Origin: Polaromonas sp.
Lineage (GTDB): Bacteria > Pseudomonadota > Gammaproteobacteria > Burkholderiales > Burkholderiaceae_C
DNA: 64,000 nucleotides
Assembly (NCBI GenBank): GCA_013298945.1
Contig: JAAFJR010000004.1
Coordinates: 1-64,000 of the forward strand
Reading direction: 5' to 3'
Position numbers and translations under genes: made by a program
In this document: positions 37,446 through 46,289 of the stretch, piece by piece
Position numbering within the stretch: the stretch's first letter is position 1
Layout: every line of letters begins with the position of its first letter
The notes under the pieces: generated by a model
What the model was told of the DNA's origin: nothing
The model's database searches: none
The model's input: the letters and a program-made list of their open reading frames with translations, nothing else

Positions 37446-39263
37446 TTACTTAGTACCAGCAGATTGTGCCCACCAGTTATTCAATAGCCAAGAATCCGCT
37501 TTGTAATATTTTGGCTCAACAGCTGGTTTGGCGAGCTTTTTCGGGTTGTAGGCTAAATTATGCTGCCCGCTGTACCACTGCGGCACCATGGTGTGGCTGT
37601 GGGCAATGACGCGCTCGAATGCACGGCAAGCGGGGATCAATTCTGCCTTGGTTTGGGATATCACCATGCGGTCAATCAAAGAATCAACCGCCTTGTTTTT
37701 TAACCCCGCATAGTTGCCAGAGTCTTCAATATCGGCGGCTTTAGATCCAAACATGTCGGCATATTCAGCGCCTGGGTTGTTTGTGCCACCAAATGCAAGG
37801 CTGACCATGTCAAAGTCAAATTTTTGCAGCCGCTGCTGGTAAAGCGCAAAATCAACAGCACGTAATTTCAAGTTGATGCCCAGCTTCGCCAAATTACGCT
37901 GCCAAGAAGCCAGCGTTGCGCTTTTTGACTCTTGGCTGTCTAAATATTCAATCTCTAAAGTTTCGCCTTTGGCGTTTTTCAACACCCCGCCCTGCACGGT
38001 CCAGCCCGCTTGTGCCAGTAAGTCGCGGGCTTTGACCAAGTTGGCTCGTAAATTGTCTTGGCCATCCGCATTGGGCTGCATGGTCATTTCGCCAAACACT
38101 GCAGTGGGAATATCCGCACGCAATGGTTCTAACAATGCTAGTTCTTGCGCGCTAGGCACGCCAGCAGCGGCGCAATCAGTGTTACCAAACAAACCATTCA
38201 CAGGCTTGTAAATGCCGTAAAACAGCAAACGGCTCATCCAATTGAAATCGTGCGCCAGCCCAATCGCCTGCCGTACCCGAACGTCAGAGAACTTGGGCAA
38301 ACGAGTGTTGAACACGTAGCTTTGAAAACCCGTCGGCAAGCTGTGTTTGAACACACCCTTGGTCAAATCGCCACTCTCAAAACGCTTACCCGTGGCGCGG
38401 CGCGACCAATCACCGGCAGAATAAAACTGCATGAAGTCAAACTCGCCCGCTTTCAAGCCTTCAAGCCGCGCCACATTGTCTTTGTAGATTTTGATGGTGA
38501 TGCGCTCAAAATTACCGCTACCGACATTGACGTTCAACTTATCGCCCCAGTATTGCGGGTCACGCACATACGTGATGTCTTTGCCGTAATTCACCGGGCC
38601 AATTTTGTAGCGGCCGCTGCCAATGGGCGTTTCGGTAATGACTTTGTCGAAAGTTTTGCCTTTGCCCCACTCACGGCTGAAAATGGGCAAACCACCCACA
38701 GTCAAGGGCAACTCTCTGTTTTTGCGCTTGAAAGTGAATTTAACCACCAGCGGGCTGATCACTTCTGCACGAGCGACATCTTCCAACAAAGCGCGGTAAC
38801 CGGGCTGTACATACTTGCTGGTCAAAGTGTCAAACGTGTATTTCACGTCTTCAGCTTGTACGGGTTTGCCGTCGTGAAACCTTGCATTATGGCGAATTTT
38901 ATAAGTCGCGCTCAAGCCGTCCGCTGGCACATCCACATCTTCTGCCAACAAGCCATAAGCCGTGCCCAACTCGTCAGCAGAGCCAGTTAAGAGGCTCTCA
39001 AACATCAAATCGCTCAAATACGCGGGCGATGTGCCTTTGATGGTGAAGGGGTTGTATTTGTCAAATGTCGATACTCGCAAATTGCTCACTGCTACCAGCT
39101 CACCGCCCTTGGGAGCATTAGGGTTGACGTAATCAAAATGCGCAAAACCAGCTGGGTATTTGATGTCGCCCCACAATGAATACGCATGCGCAGCCCAAAC
39201 AGGCCCCACTACAAAGCCGGCTAAAACTAACAAAATCCATTTTTTCAGCGCGTAAACCACCAC
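37446..39263 (-). CDS. yejA: Periplasmic peptide-binding protein (YejA-like)
   Basis: 605-residue solute-binding protein of the DppA/OppA superfamily, first component of the YejABEF importer, which in enterics takes up peptides including microcin C. Signal peptide WILLVLAGFVVGPVWAAHA; YejA-type features are LWGDIKYPAGFAHFDYVNPNAPKGGELVAVSNLRVSTFDKYNPFTIKG and RVRQAIGLAHDFNWMSRLLFYGIYKPVNGLF. Starts are GTG codons only (39263 or 39260); the first overlaps the end of the lipoprotein gene by 19 bases. Confidence 0.93.
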   Translation of the reverse strand: MVVYALKKWILLVLAGFVVGPVWAAHAYSLWGDIKYPAGFAHFDYVNPNAPKGGELVAVSNLRVSTFDKYNPFTIKGTSPAYLSDLMFESLLTGSADELGTAYGLLAEDVDVPADGLSATYKIRHNARFHDGKPVQAEDVKYTFDTLTSKYVQPGYRALLEDVARAEVISPLVVKFTFKRKNRELPLTVGGLPIFSREWGKGKTFDKVITETPIGSGRYKIGPVNYGKDITYVRDPQYWGDKLNVNVGSGNFERITIKIYKDNVARLEGLKAGEFDFMQFYSAGDWSRRATGKRFESGDLTKGVFKHSLPTGFQSYVFNTRLPKFSDVRVRQAIGLAHDFNWMSRLLFYGIYKPVNGLFGNTDCAAAGVPSAQELALLEPLRADIPTAVFGEMTMQPNADGQDNLRANLVKARDLLAQAGWTVQGGVLKNAKGETLEIEYLDSQESKSATLASWQRNLAKLGINLKLRAVDFALYQQRLQKFDFDMVSLAFGGTNNPGAEYADMFGSKAADIEDSGNYAGLKNKAVDSLIDRMVISQTKAELIPACRAFERVIAHSHTMVPQWYSGQHNLAYNPKKLAKPAVEPKYYKADSWLLNNWWAQSAGTK

Positions 39264-39883
39264 ACACCCTTGCTGTTTTTGTTGATTTCATGGTTGCTCG
39301 TCGTCGTCTCGCCGCTGTCTTCAGCCAGATACGACACCTTGATCTGAATACCTGCCATACCTTGGTAGCTCACCGGCTTCAAAGCTATGGCGCTAACAGT
39401 CAAGCAGCTGTTTTTATTGTGCAATTTAGTGCCATGCATGGGCGGCACAAAGAATTTGAACGACACGCCTGGAGCCGCCATGTTTTGCAGTACCGCGCTG
39501 CCGCCGTCGTTGTATTGACGGATGCAGCTCAGCCGCTCCACAAATGCGCGTATTTTTGGGGTGGCATGGCTCACGGTCGCCACTGATTTAGCCTCATCAC
39601 TGGCTGTTTTTAAAGCTTGGTTTAGCCTCGCCGACTGCGCCGGTGTGATTTTTGCTAAAAGCGATACAACCTCAGTTTGAACAGGAGCAGGCTTGTCGAT
39701 GATGACTTCGTTTTTGTCCAACGCAGCTTCTTGCGAAACGGCCGGCGCCGACGTCACAACGGGTGGTGCGGCAACCACTATTGGCGTTCTGGTGGCGGTG
39801 TTTTTCGTAGGCACAGCGCAAGCAAACAACAGCGTCAGCAGGGCTGTAGAGAATATGAGTTTTATGACAAATTGATTTTTCAC
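39245..39883 (-). CDS. Putative lipoprotein of unknown function
   Basis: 212 residues. N-terminal lipoprotein signal with lipobox LLFAC (Cys about residue 22), then a low-complexity Thr/Pro/Ala region and a C-terminal domain with two cysteines ([18 protein letters not shown]...[36 protein letters not shown]). I do not recognise a named family. It overlaps yejA by 19 bases on the same strand, so it is probably the first gene of the yej transcript. Divergent from fabI. Confidence 0.75.
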   Translation of the reverse strand: MKNQFVIKLIFSTALLTLLFACAVPTKNTATRTPIVVAAPPVVTSAPAVSQEAALDKNEVIIDKPAPVQTEVVSLLAKITPAQSARLNQALKTASDEAKSVATVSHATPKIRAFVERLSCIRQYNDGGSAVLQNMAAPGVSFKFFVPPMHGTKLHNKNSCLTVSAIALKPVSYQGMAGIQIKVSYLAEDSGETTTSNHEINKNSKGVWWFTR

Positions 39884-39988
39884 GGTTCTATCCTAGCCCA
39901 ACTTAGCGTTACTCGGCCAAATTTAAGCGACAATTCCGCATCAAATGTTAAATTAACGTTCAATTTTTACAAGCAAAGCGAGAACACC

Positions 39989-40777
39989 ATGGGCTTTTTA
40001 ACTGGCAAGAAACTACTCATCACCGGCGTCTTGAGCAACCGCTCCATCGCCTACGGCATCGCCAAAGCATGCCACCGCGAAGGCGCTGAGTTGGCCTTCA
40101 GCTACGTGGGCGAGCGTTTCAAAGACCGTATCACCGGTTTTGCGGCCGAATTTGACTCTAAGTTGATTTTTGACTGCGACGTTGGCAGCGACGAATCCAT
40201 CGCCCGATTAGCATCCGATTTGTCCGCCGTCTGGCCACAGTTCGACGGCTTTGTACACAGCATCGGTTTCGCCCCCAAAGAAGCCCTTGAAGGTAATTTC
40301 CTAGACGGTCTAACCCGCGAAAATTACCGCATCGCCCATGACATCAGCGCCTACAGCTTCCCCGCCATGGCCAAAGCCCTGCTGCCGCACCTGCGTGAAA
40401 AATCATCGGTTTTAACCCTCTCCTACCTAGGCGCTGAACGCGCCGTACCCAACTACAACACCATGGGCTTGGCCAAAGCGTCACTGGAAGCGTCTGTGCG
40501 CTACCTCGCCGAAGCCATCGGTCCAAAGGGCATGCGCGCCAACGGCATCAGCGCCGGCCCCATCAAAACCCTAGCCGCCAGTGGTATCAAAGACTTCGGC
40601 AAACTCCTAGGCACAGTATCCGGCGCATCCCCCATCCGCCGTAACGTGACCATAGACGAAGTAGGCAACGCCGCTGCCTTCTTGCTCAGCGACTTGTCCA
40701 GCGGCATCACGTCTGAGATCATGTACGTCGATGGCGGCTACAGCCAAGGCGTTGGGGTGACTGCGGATCAGATTTAA
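39989..40777 (+). CDS. fabI: Enoyl-[acyl-carrier-protein] reductase (NADH)
   Basis: Last reductive step of each fatty-acid elongation cycle; target of triclosan-type inhibitors. 262 residues from the ATG at 39989, matching the standard FabI N-terminus [27 protein letters not shown]. The divergent SDR active site is seen with Tyr and Lys in [21 protein letters not shown], and [13 protein letters not shown] follows. The start was moved inward because upstream in-frame sequence covers the divergent lipoprotein gene. A dispersed element begins directly after the stop. Confidence 0.96.
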   Translation: MGFLTGKKLLITGVLSNRSIAYGIAKACHREGAELAFSYVGERFKDRITGFAAEFDSKLIFDCDVGSDESIARLASDLSAVWPQFDGFVHSIGFAPKEALEGNFLDGLTRENYRIAHDISAYSFPAMAKALLPHLREKSSVLTLSYLGAERAVPNYNTMGLAKASLEASVRYLAEAIGPKGMRANGISAGPIKTLAASGIKDFGKLLGTVSGASPIRRNVTIDEVGNAAAFLLSDLSSGITSEIMYVDGGYSQGVGVTADQI

Positions 40778-40797
40778 GGCTATTTTAGAGCTAAAAA

Positions 40798-40845
40798 TGG
40801 CTGTAGCCGGCGTATTTATTGCCTGAGCAGCTATTAAAAAAATAG
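40798..40845 (+). repeat. GCCGGC-type dispersed element, copy J (intergenic)
   Basis: Forward copy GGCTGTAGCCGGCGTATTT, ATTGCC, TGAGCAGCTATTAAAAAAATAG, filling the fabI-thioredoxin gap. Flanking GGCTATTTTAGAGC at 40778-40791 may be its outer arm. It ends at the GTG start of the thioredoxin gene. Confidence 0.9.
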
Positions 40846-41195
40846 TGATTTTGAAATCAAACGTATCCCCCTCTCTCACCGTAGCCTGCCTGTGCGCCGA
40901 CTGGTGTGGTGCATGCCGAGAGTACAAGCCGCTGTTTGATGCTTTGGCGCTTAAATTCCCACAGGTGCAGTTTAAGTGGATCGACGTGGAAGACGAAGCG
41001 GATTTAATTGACCCGATTGAGGTAGAAAATTTCCCGACGATTTTGATTACTTCAGAGGGAAAACCGCTGTTTTTTGGGACGGTTTTGCCGCACATTGAAC
41101 AGCTGGCGCGGCTGATTCAGGAGAAGTCTGCCGTCGGGGTTAAACCTATACAGCACGATGCTGCGCTGGTGCTATTAGCCGCCAAACTTATTTGA
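40845..41195 (+). CDS. Thioredoxin-family protein
   Basis: 116 residues with active-site Trp-Cys-Gly-Ala-Cys (CADWCGACREYKPLFDALA) and the cis-proline region VENFPTILI. No signal peptide, so cytoplasmic. The GTG start is embedded in the end of dispersed-element copy J, and no clear Shine-Dalgarno is visible, so translation may depend on sequence supplied by the repeat or on coupling with fabI. Probably a thiol-disulfide reductase of unknown partner. Confidence 0.87.
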   Translation: MILKSNVSPSLTVACLCADWCGACREYKPLFDALALKFPQVQFKWIDVEDEADLIDPIEVENFPTILITSEGKPLFFGTVLPHIEQLARLIQEKSAVGVKPIQHDAALVLLAAKLI

Positions 41196-41206
41196 GGCTT
41201 TTTTTG

Positions 41207-41254
41207 CTTGTAGCCGGCGTATTTATTGCCTAAGTAGCTATGAAGATAATAGCA
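41207..41254 (+). repeat. GCCGGC-type dispersed element, copy K (intergenic)
   Basis: Forward copy TTGTAGCCGGCGTATTTATT, GCC, TAAGTAGCTATGAAGATAATAGC, starting about ten bases after the thioredoxin stop. Confidence 0.9.
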
Positions 41255-41269
41255 ATATAAGCTAGAGTA

Positions 41270-41539
41270 TCAAGGCGCATGAGCCGCCAGCACCGCCGCA
41301 GCTCGTGTTTGCCAGCCTTTGCCCGTAGCCCGCCAACGCGCTAAAACTTCCTTTTGAATCCGAATTGCAATCTGCTCCGTATCCCCAGACCCTGCCGGCC
41401 TACCGCGCGGCTTAATACCCAGCACTTTTTGCAGTTCGAGCGGTAAAACTTCATGGGCTGGGCGAAAACGGGCAAAGTCCTCTGCCGTCAGTTCACGCAC
41501 TTCGCCGTCATCATCAATCAAAGGTTTTACTGTTTTCAT
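41270..41539 (-). CDS. brnA: BrnA-family antitoxin
   Basis: 89 residues from the ATG at 41539, which has GGAAAGG a few bases upstream; an earlier ATG at 41560 is possible. The acidic N-terminus (PLIDDDGEVRELTAEDFARFRP) is followed by a ribbon-helix-helix-like C-terminus (DTEQIAIRIQKEVLARWRATGKGWQTRAAAVLAAHAP), typical of BrnA. It neutralises BrnT and represses the operon. It overlaps the brnT gene by 26 bases. Confidence 0.87.
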   Translation of the reverse strand: MKTVKPLIDDDGEVRELTAEDFARFRPAHEVLPLELQKVLGIKPRGRPAGSGDTEQIAIRIQKEVLARWRATGKGWQTRAAAVLAAHAP

Positions 41540-41828
41540 GGTATTTCCTTTCCCTGTCATTGGCTTTACGCAAGCTAATTACCCGAATGCCGCCAGCTAA
41601 AGGCGTAAAACACAAAATATGCAGCCTTAGACCAATATACCCCGACGCAACATACCTCGCTTCAGGGTACGCTTTGCGGTTGTCTTGCTCAATGACTGCC
41701 TCGTCAAAACCGAACTGTTCAACCATCTCAAACGGCAATTCACGCTTGGCTATGTTTGCAGCGCTTTTGTTGGGGTCGAATTCAATCTTCAATGGGATTA
41801 TTGTATATGCGTTTAATAGGTATCGCAA
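41514..41828 (-). CDS. brnT: BrnT-family ribonuclease toxin
   Basis: 104 residues. BrnT signatures are IEFDPNKSAANIAKRELPFEMVEQFGFDEAVI, EARYVASGYIGLRLHILCFTPLAGGIRVISLRKANDRERKYHEN, including the Arg/Arg/Lys residues of the RelE-like active site. The first 13 residues (MRYLLNAYTIIPL) are outside the family, so a later non-ATG start is possible. BrnT is an mRNA-cleaving toxin. The pair lies between a core fabI-thioredoxin block and purL, consistent with insertion. Confidence 0.88.
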   Translation of the reverse strand: MRYLLNAYTIIPLKIEFDPNKSAANIAKRELPFEMVEQFGFDEAVIEQDNRKAYPEARYVASGYIGLRLHILCFTPLAGGIRVISLRKANDRERKYHENSKTFD

Positions 41829-41850
41829 GGATTATTTGCATATGAAAAAA

Positions 41851-44800
41851 TCACCCAACCCACTTCCTCGCATTCCGCCAAATCTCCATCCACGGACTTT
41901 GAGCACTCTTATCAAGCGACGTCCAACTCATTTGAATGTTGCGGAAGACGCGCTCGGGATGCGGCATCATGGCGGTGAAGCGACCATCGACTGTGGTGAC
42001 TGCGGTTAGGCCGTCTGGGCTGCCGTTGGGGTTGAAGGGGTAGATTTCAGTCGCCGCGCCGAAATTATCGGTAAAGCGCATGGCTTGGATGACGGCTTGG
42101 GCATTGCCACGGCCTGCTTTGGCGGGGTCGAAGTTGGCATAGCCTTCACCGTGGGCGACGGCGATGGGCAGGCGCGAGCCGGCCATGCCGGCTAGGAACA
42201 GGCTGGGGGACTCCAAAATCTCGACCATGCTCAAACGTGCCTCAAAGCGCTCGCTCTGGTTGGTGGTGAAACGTGGCCAATGCTCGGCACCAGGGATGAT
42301 TTGCGCCAATTCGGCAAACATTTGGCAGCCGTTGCAAACGCCCAGACCAAAGGTGTCTGGCCGCGCAAAGAAGGCTTGGAACTGGTCGGACAGCACGGGG
42401 TTGAAGGTGATAGACCGCGCCCAGCCAATGCCAGCGCCCAGCGTGTCGCCGTAGCTGAAACCGCCACAGGCGATGATGCCGACAAAGTCCTTCAAGTTCG
42501 CCCTGCCGGTTTGCAGGTCGGTCATGTGGACGTCGTAAGCTTCAAAACCTGCCTCGGTGAAGCAGTAGGCCATTTCCACATGCGAGTTGACGCCCTGCTC
42601 GCGCAAGATGGCGACTTTGGGGCGGGCGAGCATCAATTGAGAGGTGCCAACCCCGTCATTCCCGCGTAGGCGGGAATCCATGCCAGCGCCACCGTGGATT
42701 CCCGCCTGCGCGGGAATGACAGAGTGTGTATAAATAGCGCTTAAATTAGCATTCAAACTGACATGCAAACCCGGGTCTGCTGCCACGCCAGCGGCGGCGT
42801 GCTCGCTGTCGGCACAATCTGGGTTATCGCGCAGTTTGGCGATTTTCCAGCTGATGCTGTCCCACACCTGGTGCAAGTCTGCCAGCGGTGCGCTGAACAC
42901 GGCTTTGGCGTCGCGCCAGACTTGGAGTTGCCCTTTGCCTGCATCAATCGTCGAAGATTCGGGACGCGTTTTGCCGATAAAGTGACTGAACTTACTTAGC
43001 CCGTGCGAACGCAGGGCTTCCATAACGGCGTTACGCTCAGACGTGCGGACTTGAATCACAGCGCCCAGCTCTTCGTTGAACAGCGCCTTTAATGTCAACT
43101 CGTCGCGGCGTGCAGAAACTTGGTTCGCCCAGTTTTTGCTGTCGCCAGTTTCCATTCGACTGTCGGATATTCCATCGCCTTCTGTGACCAGCATGTCGAC
43201 ATTGATAGCCACGCCGACGTGCCCCGCGAACGCCATCTCGGCCACACAGGCCAGCAGGCCGCCATCGCTCTTGTCGTGGTAGGCCAAAATTTGCTGTTTA
43301 GCGCGTAACTCGTTGATGGCGTTGACTAAATTGATCAAGTCTTTGACGTCGTCCAAGTCCGGCACGCGGTCGCCAAACTGGTCAATCGTCTGCGCCAAGA
43401 TGCTGCCCGCCATGCGGTTTTGACCTTTGCCGAGGTCGATCAAAATCAACGTTGTATCGGCTTCAGTGGCATCCAATTGCGGGGTTAATGTGCCGCGTAC
43501 ATCTGCCAGTGTTGCGAAGGCGGTGACGATCAAACTGACGGGTGAAGTCACCTTCTTTGCTGCGCCATCATCCTTCCAAGTGGTTCGCATAGATAACGAA
43601 TCTTTACCCACAGGAATCGAAATACCCAGTGCCGGGCACAGCTCCATGCCCACGGCTTTGACGGTTTCGTACAGTGCGGCGTCTTCGCCCGCTTCGCCGC
43701 ACGCAGCCATCCAGTTGGCGGACAGCTTGACGCGGGACAGCTCAAACGGTGCTGCCAGCAAATTGGTAATCGCCTCGGCGACCGCCATGCGGCCCGATGC
43801 GGGCGCGTCCAGCGCGGCCAGCGGTGTGCGCTCGCCCATGCTCATGGCTTCGCCGGCAAAGCCAAGGTAGTCGGCCATGGTCACGGCGCAATCGGCCACC
43901 GGCACTTGCCAGGGGCCGACCATGGGGTCGCGGTGGGTCATGCCGCCCACAGTACGATCGCCAATGGTGATCAAAAAGCGTTTGCTCGCCACAGTGGGGT
44001 GCGCCAAAACGTCAATGACGGCTTTTTGCAGGTTTATGCCAGTCAAATTGAGGGCGGGAATCTGGCGTTTAACGGTTTTGACGTCGCGAGTCATCTTCGG
44101 CGGTTTGCCGAGCAAGACTTCCATCGGCATATTGACTGGGGATTCTTGTCCTTCGTCGGCAAGGATGAGTTGATTAACCTCAGTCGTGACACCCACGACC
44201 GAGAACGGACAGCGCTCCCGCTCACAAATCGCTTTGAACTGTTCCAAAGACTCAGCCGCAATCGCCATCACATAGCGTTCTTGGCTCTCATTGCACCAAA
44301 TTTCTTTCGGTGCGAGGCCAGATTCCTCTAGCGGTACGGCGCGCAGGTCAAACCTCGCGCCACGGCCTGCATCATTGACCAACTCGGGGAATGCGTTGGA
44401 CAAACCGCCCGCACCCACGTCGTGAATCGCCAAAATCGGATTATTCTTACCTGCTTGCCAGCACTGGTTGATCACCTCTTGCGCACGGCGTTCGATTTCA
44501 GGGTTGCCGCGTTGCACGGAGTCAAAATCCAGCGACGTAGCGTTCGCACCCGTCGCCATCGAGCTGGCAGCACTGCCGCCCATGCCAATGCGCATGCCGG
44601 GGCCGCCGAGTTGGATCAGCAAGCTGCCAGCGGGGAAGAGAATTTTGTGGGTCAACTCGCTGTCAATCGTGCCCAAACCGCCGGCAATCATGATGGGCTT
44701 GTGGTAGCCGCGCTGGATTGTGTCGTTGCTGCTTTTAACAGATTGCTCGTATTCTCGAAAGTAGCCCAAGATGTTCGGACGACCAAACTCGTTATTGAAA

Positions 44801-46062
44801 GCCGCGCCGCCCAATGGGCCTTCAATCATGATTTGCAGCGGGCTGGCGATGTGCTCCGGCTTTCCGTAACTTGTTGATTTCTTTGAGTTATTAGTGGAAG
44901 TTTCAGCATCAAAATTCATTTTCGAAACCGTAAAACCCGTCAAACCCGCTTTGGGTTTAGAGCCACGCCCGGTTGCGCCTTCATCCCGAATCTCGCCGCC
45001 TGCACCCGTAGCAGCTCCCGCGAATGGGGAGATTGCCGTCGGGTGGTTGTGGGTTTCCACCTTCATCAACACATGCTGCAATTTGCTATTCTTTTTATAG
45101 CTACTCAGGCAATCAATACGCCGGCTAGATTCGTTTTTAGCCTCTGAAACAGCATTTTTGGATGCTGAATGGTCAAAATTGGCAAAAAATCGCTCAACGA
45201 CACTGCCTTCCATCACAGAGGAATTGTCAGAATACGCCACCACCATGTGCTGCGGGTTCAGCTGATGGGTGTTGCGGATCATGCCAAACAGGCTTTTGTC
45301 CATCGCCACGCCATCGATGATGAAGTTGGCGTTGAAGATTTTGTGACGGCAATGTTCGGAATTAGCCTGCGCAAACATCATCAGCTCCACGTCGCTGGGG
45401 TTGCGCTTCAAACCGGTGAAAGCGTTGACCAGGTAGTCCATTTCGTCGTCTGTCAAGGCGAGACCGAACTCGGTATTGGCAGCTTCCAAAGCTGCGCGTC
45501 CACCAGCCAACACATCCACATGAGCCATGGGTGCTGCGTTTACTGTAACAAATAGATTCAAACTATCTTTACGGTCAAACAGCACAGACTCGGTCATGCG
45601 GTCGTGCAACAGCGCGGCAACGGCTTGTAATTGATCGGTTGAGAGACTGGCTTTTCCTAAGAGTGGATTCTTAAGTGTCAGGCTGTATTCCGTGATTCGC
45701 TCAATCCGTTTCACTCCCAAGCCGCAGTTATGGGCAATATCGCTGGCTTTCGACGCCCATGGGGAAACTGTGCCGATGCGCGGGGCGACGATGATTTGCA
45801 GGATATTGGCGGTTTTGTCTAGCTGAACCGCTGGTTCGCCATAGGTCAACAACGACTGTAACCGAGCTTGCAGTGCTGAATCTGGCTGCCCTTCACTCGC
45901 TGCCAAGTGCACAAAACGGGCCGAAACATGGGTGATTTTGTCACTCACAGCCTGTAAGCGGGGCAGCAGTTGGTTGATGCGAAACGGGCTGAGAGCGCTG
46001 CCGCCCTCGATGGTGCTGATATGCAAGTTCAAAATGTGAGCCTGGTGTTGGGAGGAAAGCAA
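41851..46062 (-). CDS. purL: Phosphoribosylformylglycinamidine synthase (large PurL)
   Basis: Fourth step of purine synthesis, FGAR to FGAM with glutamine and ATP. 1403 residues, about 60 to 100 longer than usual for the single-chain enzyme. An N-terminal domain, FGAM synthase core ([50 protein letters not shown]) and C-terminal glutaminase (Cys in [13 protein letters not shown]; His/Glu in MPHPERVFR) are all present. Much of the extra length is repeat-derived: about residues 311-327 ([17 protein letters not shown]) from a GCCGGC element and about 1114-1136 ([10 protein letters not shown], then DSRLRGND) from a pair of dRS3-like repeats in the linker before the glutaminase domain. Further extra residues around the first site ([19 protein letters not shown]) look like linker. 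Frame intact. Confidence 0.96.
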   Translation of the reverse strand: MLSSQHQAHILNLHISTIEGGSALSPFRINQLLPRLQAVSDKITHVSARFVHLAASEGQPDSALQARLQSLLTYGEPAVQLDKTANILQIIVAPRIGTVSPWASKASDIAHNCGLGVKRIERITEYSLTLKNPLLGKASLSTDQLQAVAALLHDRMTESVLFDRKDSLNLFVTVNAAPMAHVDVLAGGRAALEAANTEFGLALTDDEMDYLVNAFTGLKRNPSDVELMMFAQANSEHCRHKIFNANFIIDGVAMDKSLFGMIRNTHQLNPQHMVVAYSDNSSVMEGSVVERFFANFDHSASKNAVSEAKNESSRRIDCLSSYKKNSKLQHVLMKVETHNHPTAISPFAGAATGAGGEIRDEGATGRGSKPKAGLTGFTVSKMNFDAETSTNNSKKSTSYGKPEHIASPLQIMIEGPLGGAAFNNEFGRPNILGYFREYEQSVKSSNDTIQRGYHKPIMIAGGLGTIDSELTHKILFPAGSLLIQLGGPGMRIGMGGSAASSMATGANATSLDFDSVQRGNPEIERRAQEVINQCWQAGKNNPILAIHDVGAGGLSNAFPELVNDAGRGARFDLRAVPLEESGLAPKEIWCNESQERYVMAIAAESLEQFKAICERERCPFSVVGVTTEVNQLILADEGQESPVNMPMEVLLGKPPKMTRDVKTVKRQIPALNLTGINLQKAVIDVLAHPTVASKRFLITIGDRTVGGMTHRDPMVGPWQVPVADCAVTMADYLGFAGEAMSMGERTPLAALDAPASGRMAVAEAITNLLAAPFELSRVKLSANWMAACGEAGEDAALYETVKAVGMELCPALGISIPVGKDSLSMRTTWKDDGAAKKVTSPVSLIVTAFATLADVRGTLTPQLDATEADTTLILIDLGKGQNRMAGSILAQTIDQFGDRVPDLDDVKDLINLVNAINELRAKQQILAYHDKSDGGLLACVAEMAFAGHVGVAINVDMLVTEGDGISDSRMETGDSKNWANQVSARRDELTLKALFNEELGAVIQVRTSERNAVMEALRSHGLSKFSHFIGKTRPESSTIDAGKGQLQVWRDAKAVFSAPLADLHQVWDSISWKIAKLRDNPDCADSEHAAAGVAADPGLHVSLNANLSAIYTHSVIPAQAGIHGGAGMDSRLRGNDGVGTSQLMLARPKVAILREQGVNSHVEMAYCFTEAGFEAYDVHMTDLQTGRANLKDFVGIIACGGFSYGDTLGAGIGWARSITFNPVLSDQFQAFFARPDTFGLGVCNGCQMFAELAQIIPGAEHWPRFTTNQSERFEARLSMVEILESPSLFLAGMAGSRLPIAVAHGEGYANFDPAKAGRGNAQAVIQAMRFTDNFGAATEIYPFNPNGSPDGLTAVTTVDGRFTAMMPHPERVFRNIQMSWTSLDKSAQSPWMEIWRNARKWVG
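42655..42720. repeat. Inverted pair of dRS3-like repeats (genic, purL linker)
   Basis: GTCATTCCCGCGTAGGCGGG plus AATCCAT at 42655-42681, and GTGGATTCCCGCCTGCGCGG plus GAATGAC at 42694-42720, face each other over 12 bases. The 66-bp unit equals 22 codons and stays in frame in purL. Confidence 0.9.
45083..45129 (-). repeat. GCCGGC-type dispersed element, copy L (genic)
   Basis: Minus strand: CTAGCCGGCGTATTGATTGCC, TGAGTAGCTATAAAAAGAATAGC, inside purL. The coding frame gives [10 protein letters not shown], which is free of stops even in unmodified copies. Confidence 0.9.
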
Positions 46063-46289
46063 GTGTTTGGGTAGGAATTACCCTTGGATTTTAACGGTCT
46101 AAGTGAGCCGAAGATGATTACTCAAAACCTAGATACTCAAGATTAAAGATAATTTGTTAGTTAAGCAAAGACGCCCTCAAAATAGCTTCTTTTTAAGGCA
46201 AAATGTATCAGTTTGTATTAATTGTTTGATTTTTATTAACCATATATTGTGATTTTATTCCGATTCTGGCGTGTGCGAACTACAAAAAG

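Noticed and set aside
38145-38990. Long 281-codon open frame opposite yejA
   Set aside because: Antisense shadow of yejA: its composition follows the codon pattern of the real gene and no protein family is recognisable.
39201-39240. AAGCCGGCTAAAAC in the yejA signal-peptide region as another copy of the dispersed element
   Set aside because: Only the GCCGGC palindrome and two flanking bases match; the AT-rich block and hairpin are missing. The residues are an ordinary signal peptide.
39677-39988. N-terminal extension of FabI running upstream in frame
   Set aside because: It overlaps the divergent lipoprotein gene, has no homology to FabI, and the standard FabI N-terminus begins at 39989.
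46170-46215. AATAGCTTCTTTTTAAGGCAAAATG upstream of the first histidine kinase as a repeat copy
   Set aside because: Similarity is confined to ATAGCT and GGCAA in AT-rich sequence; the GCCGGC end is absent.
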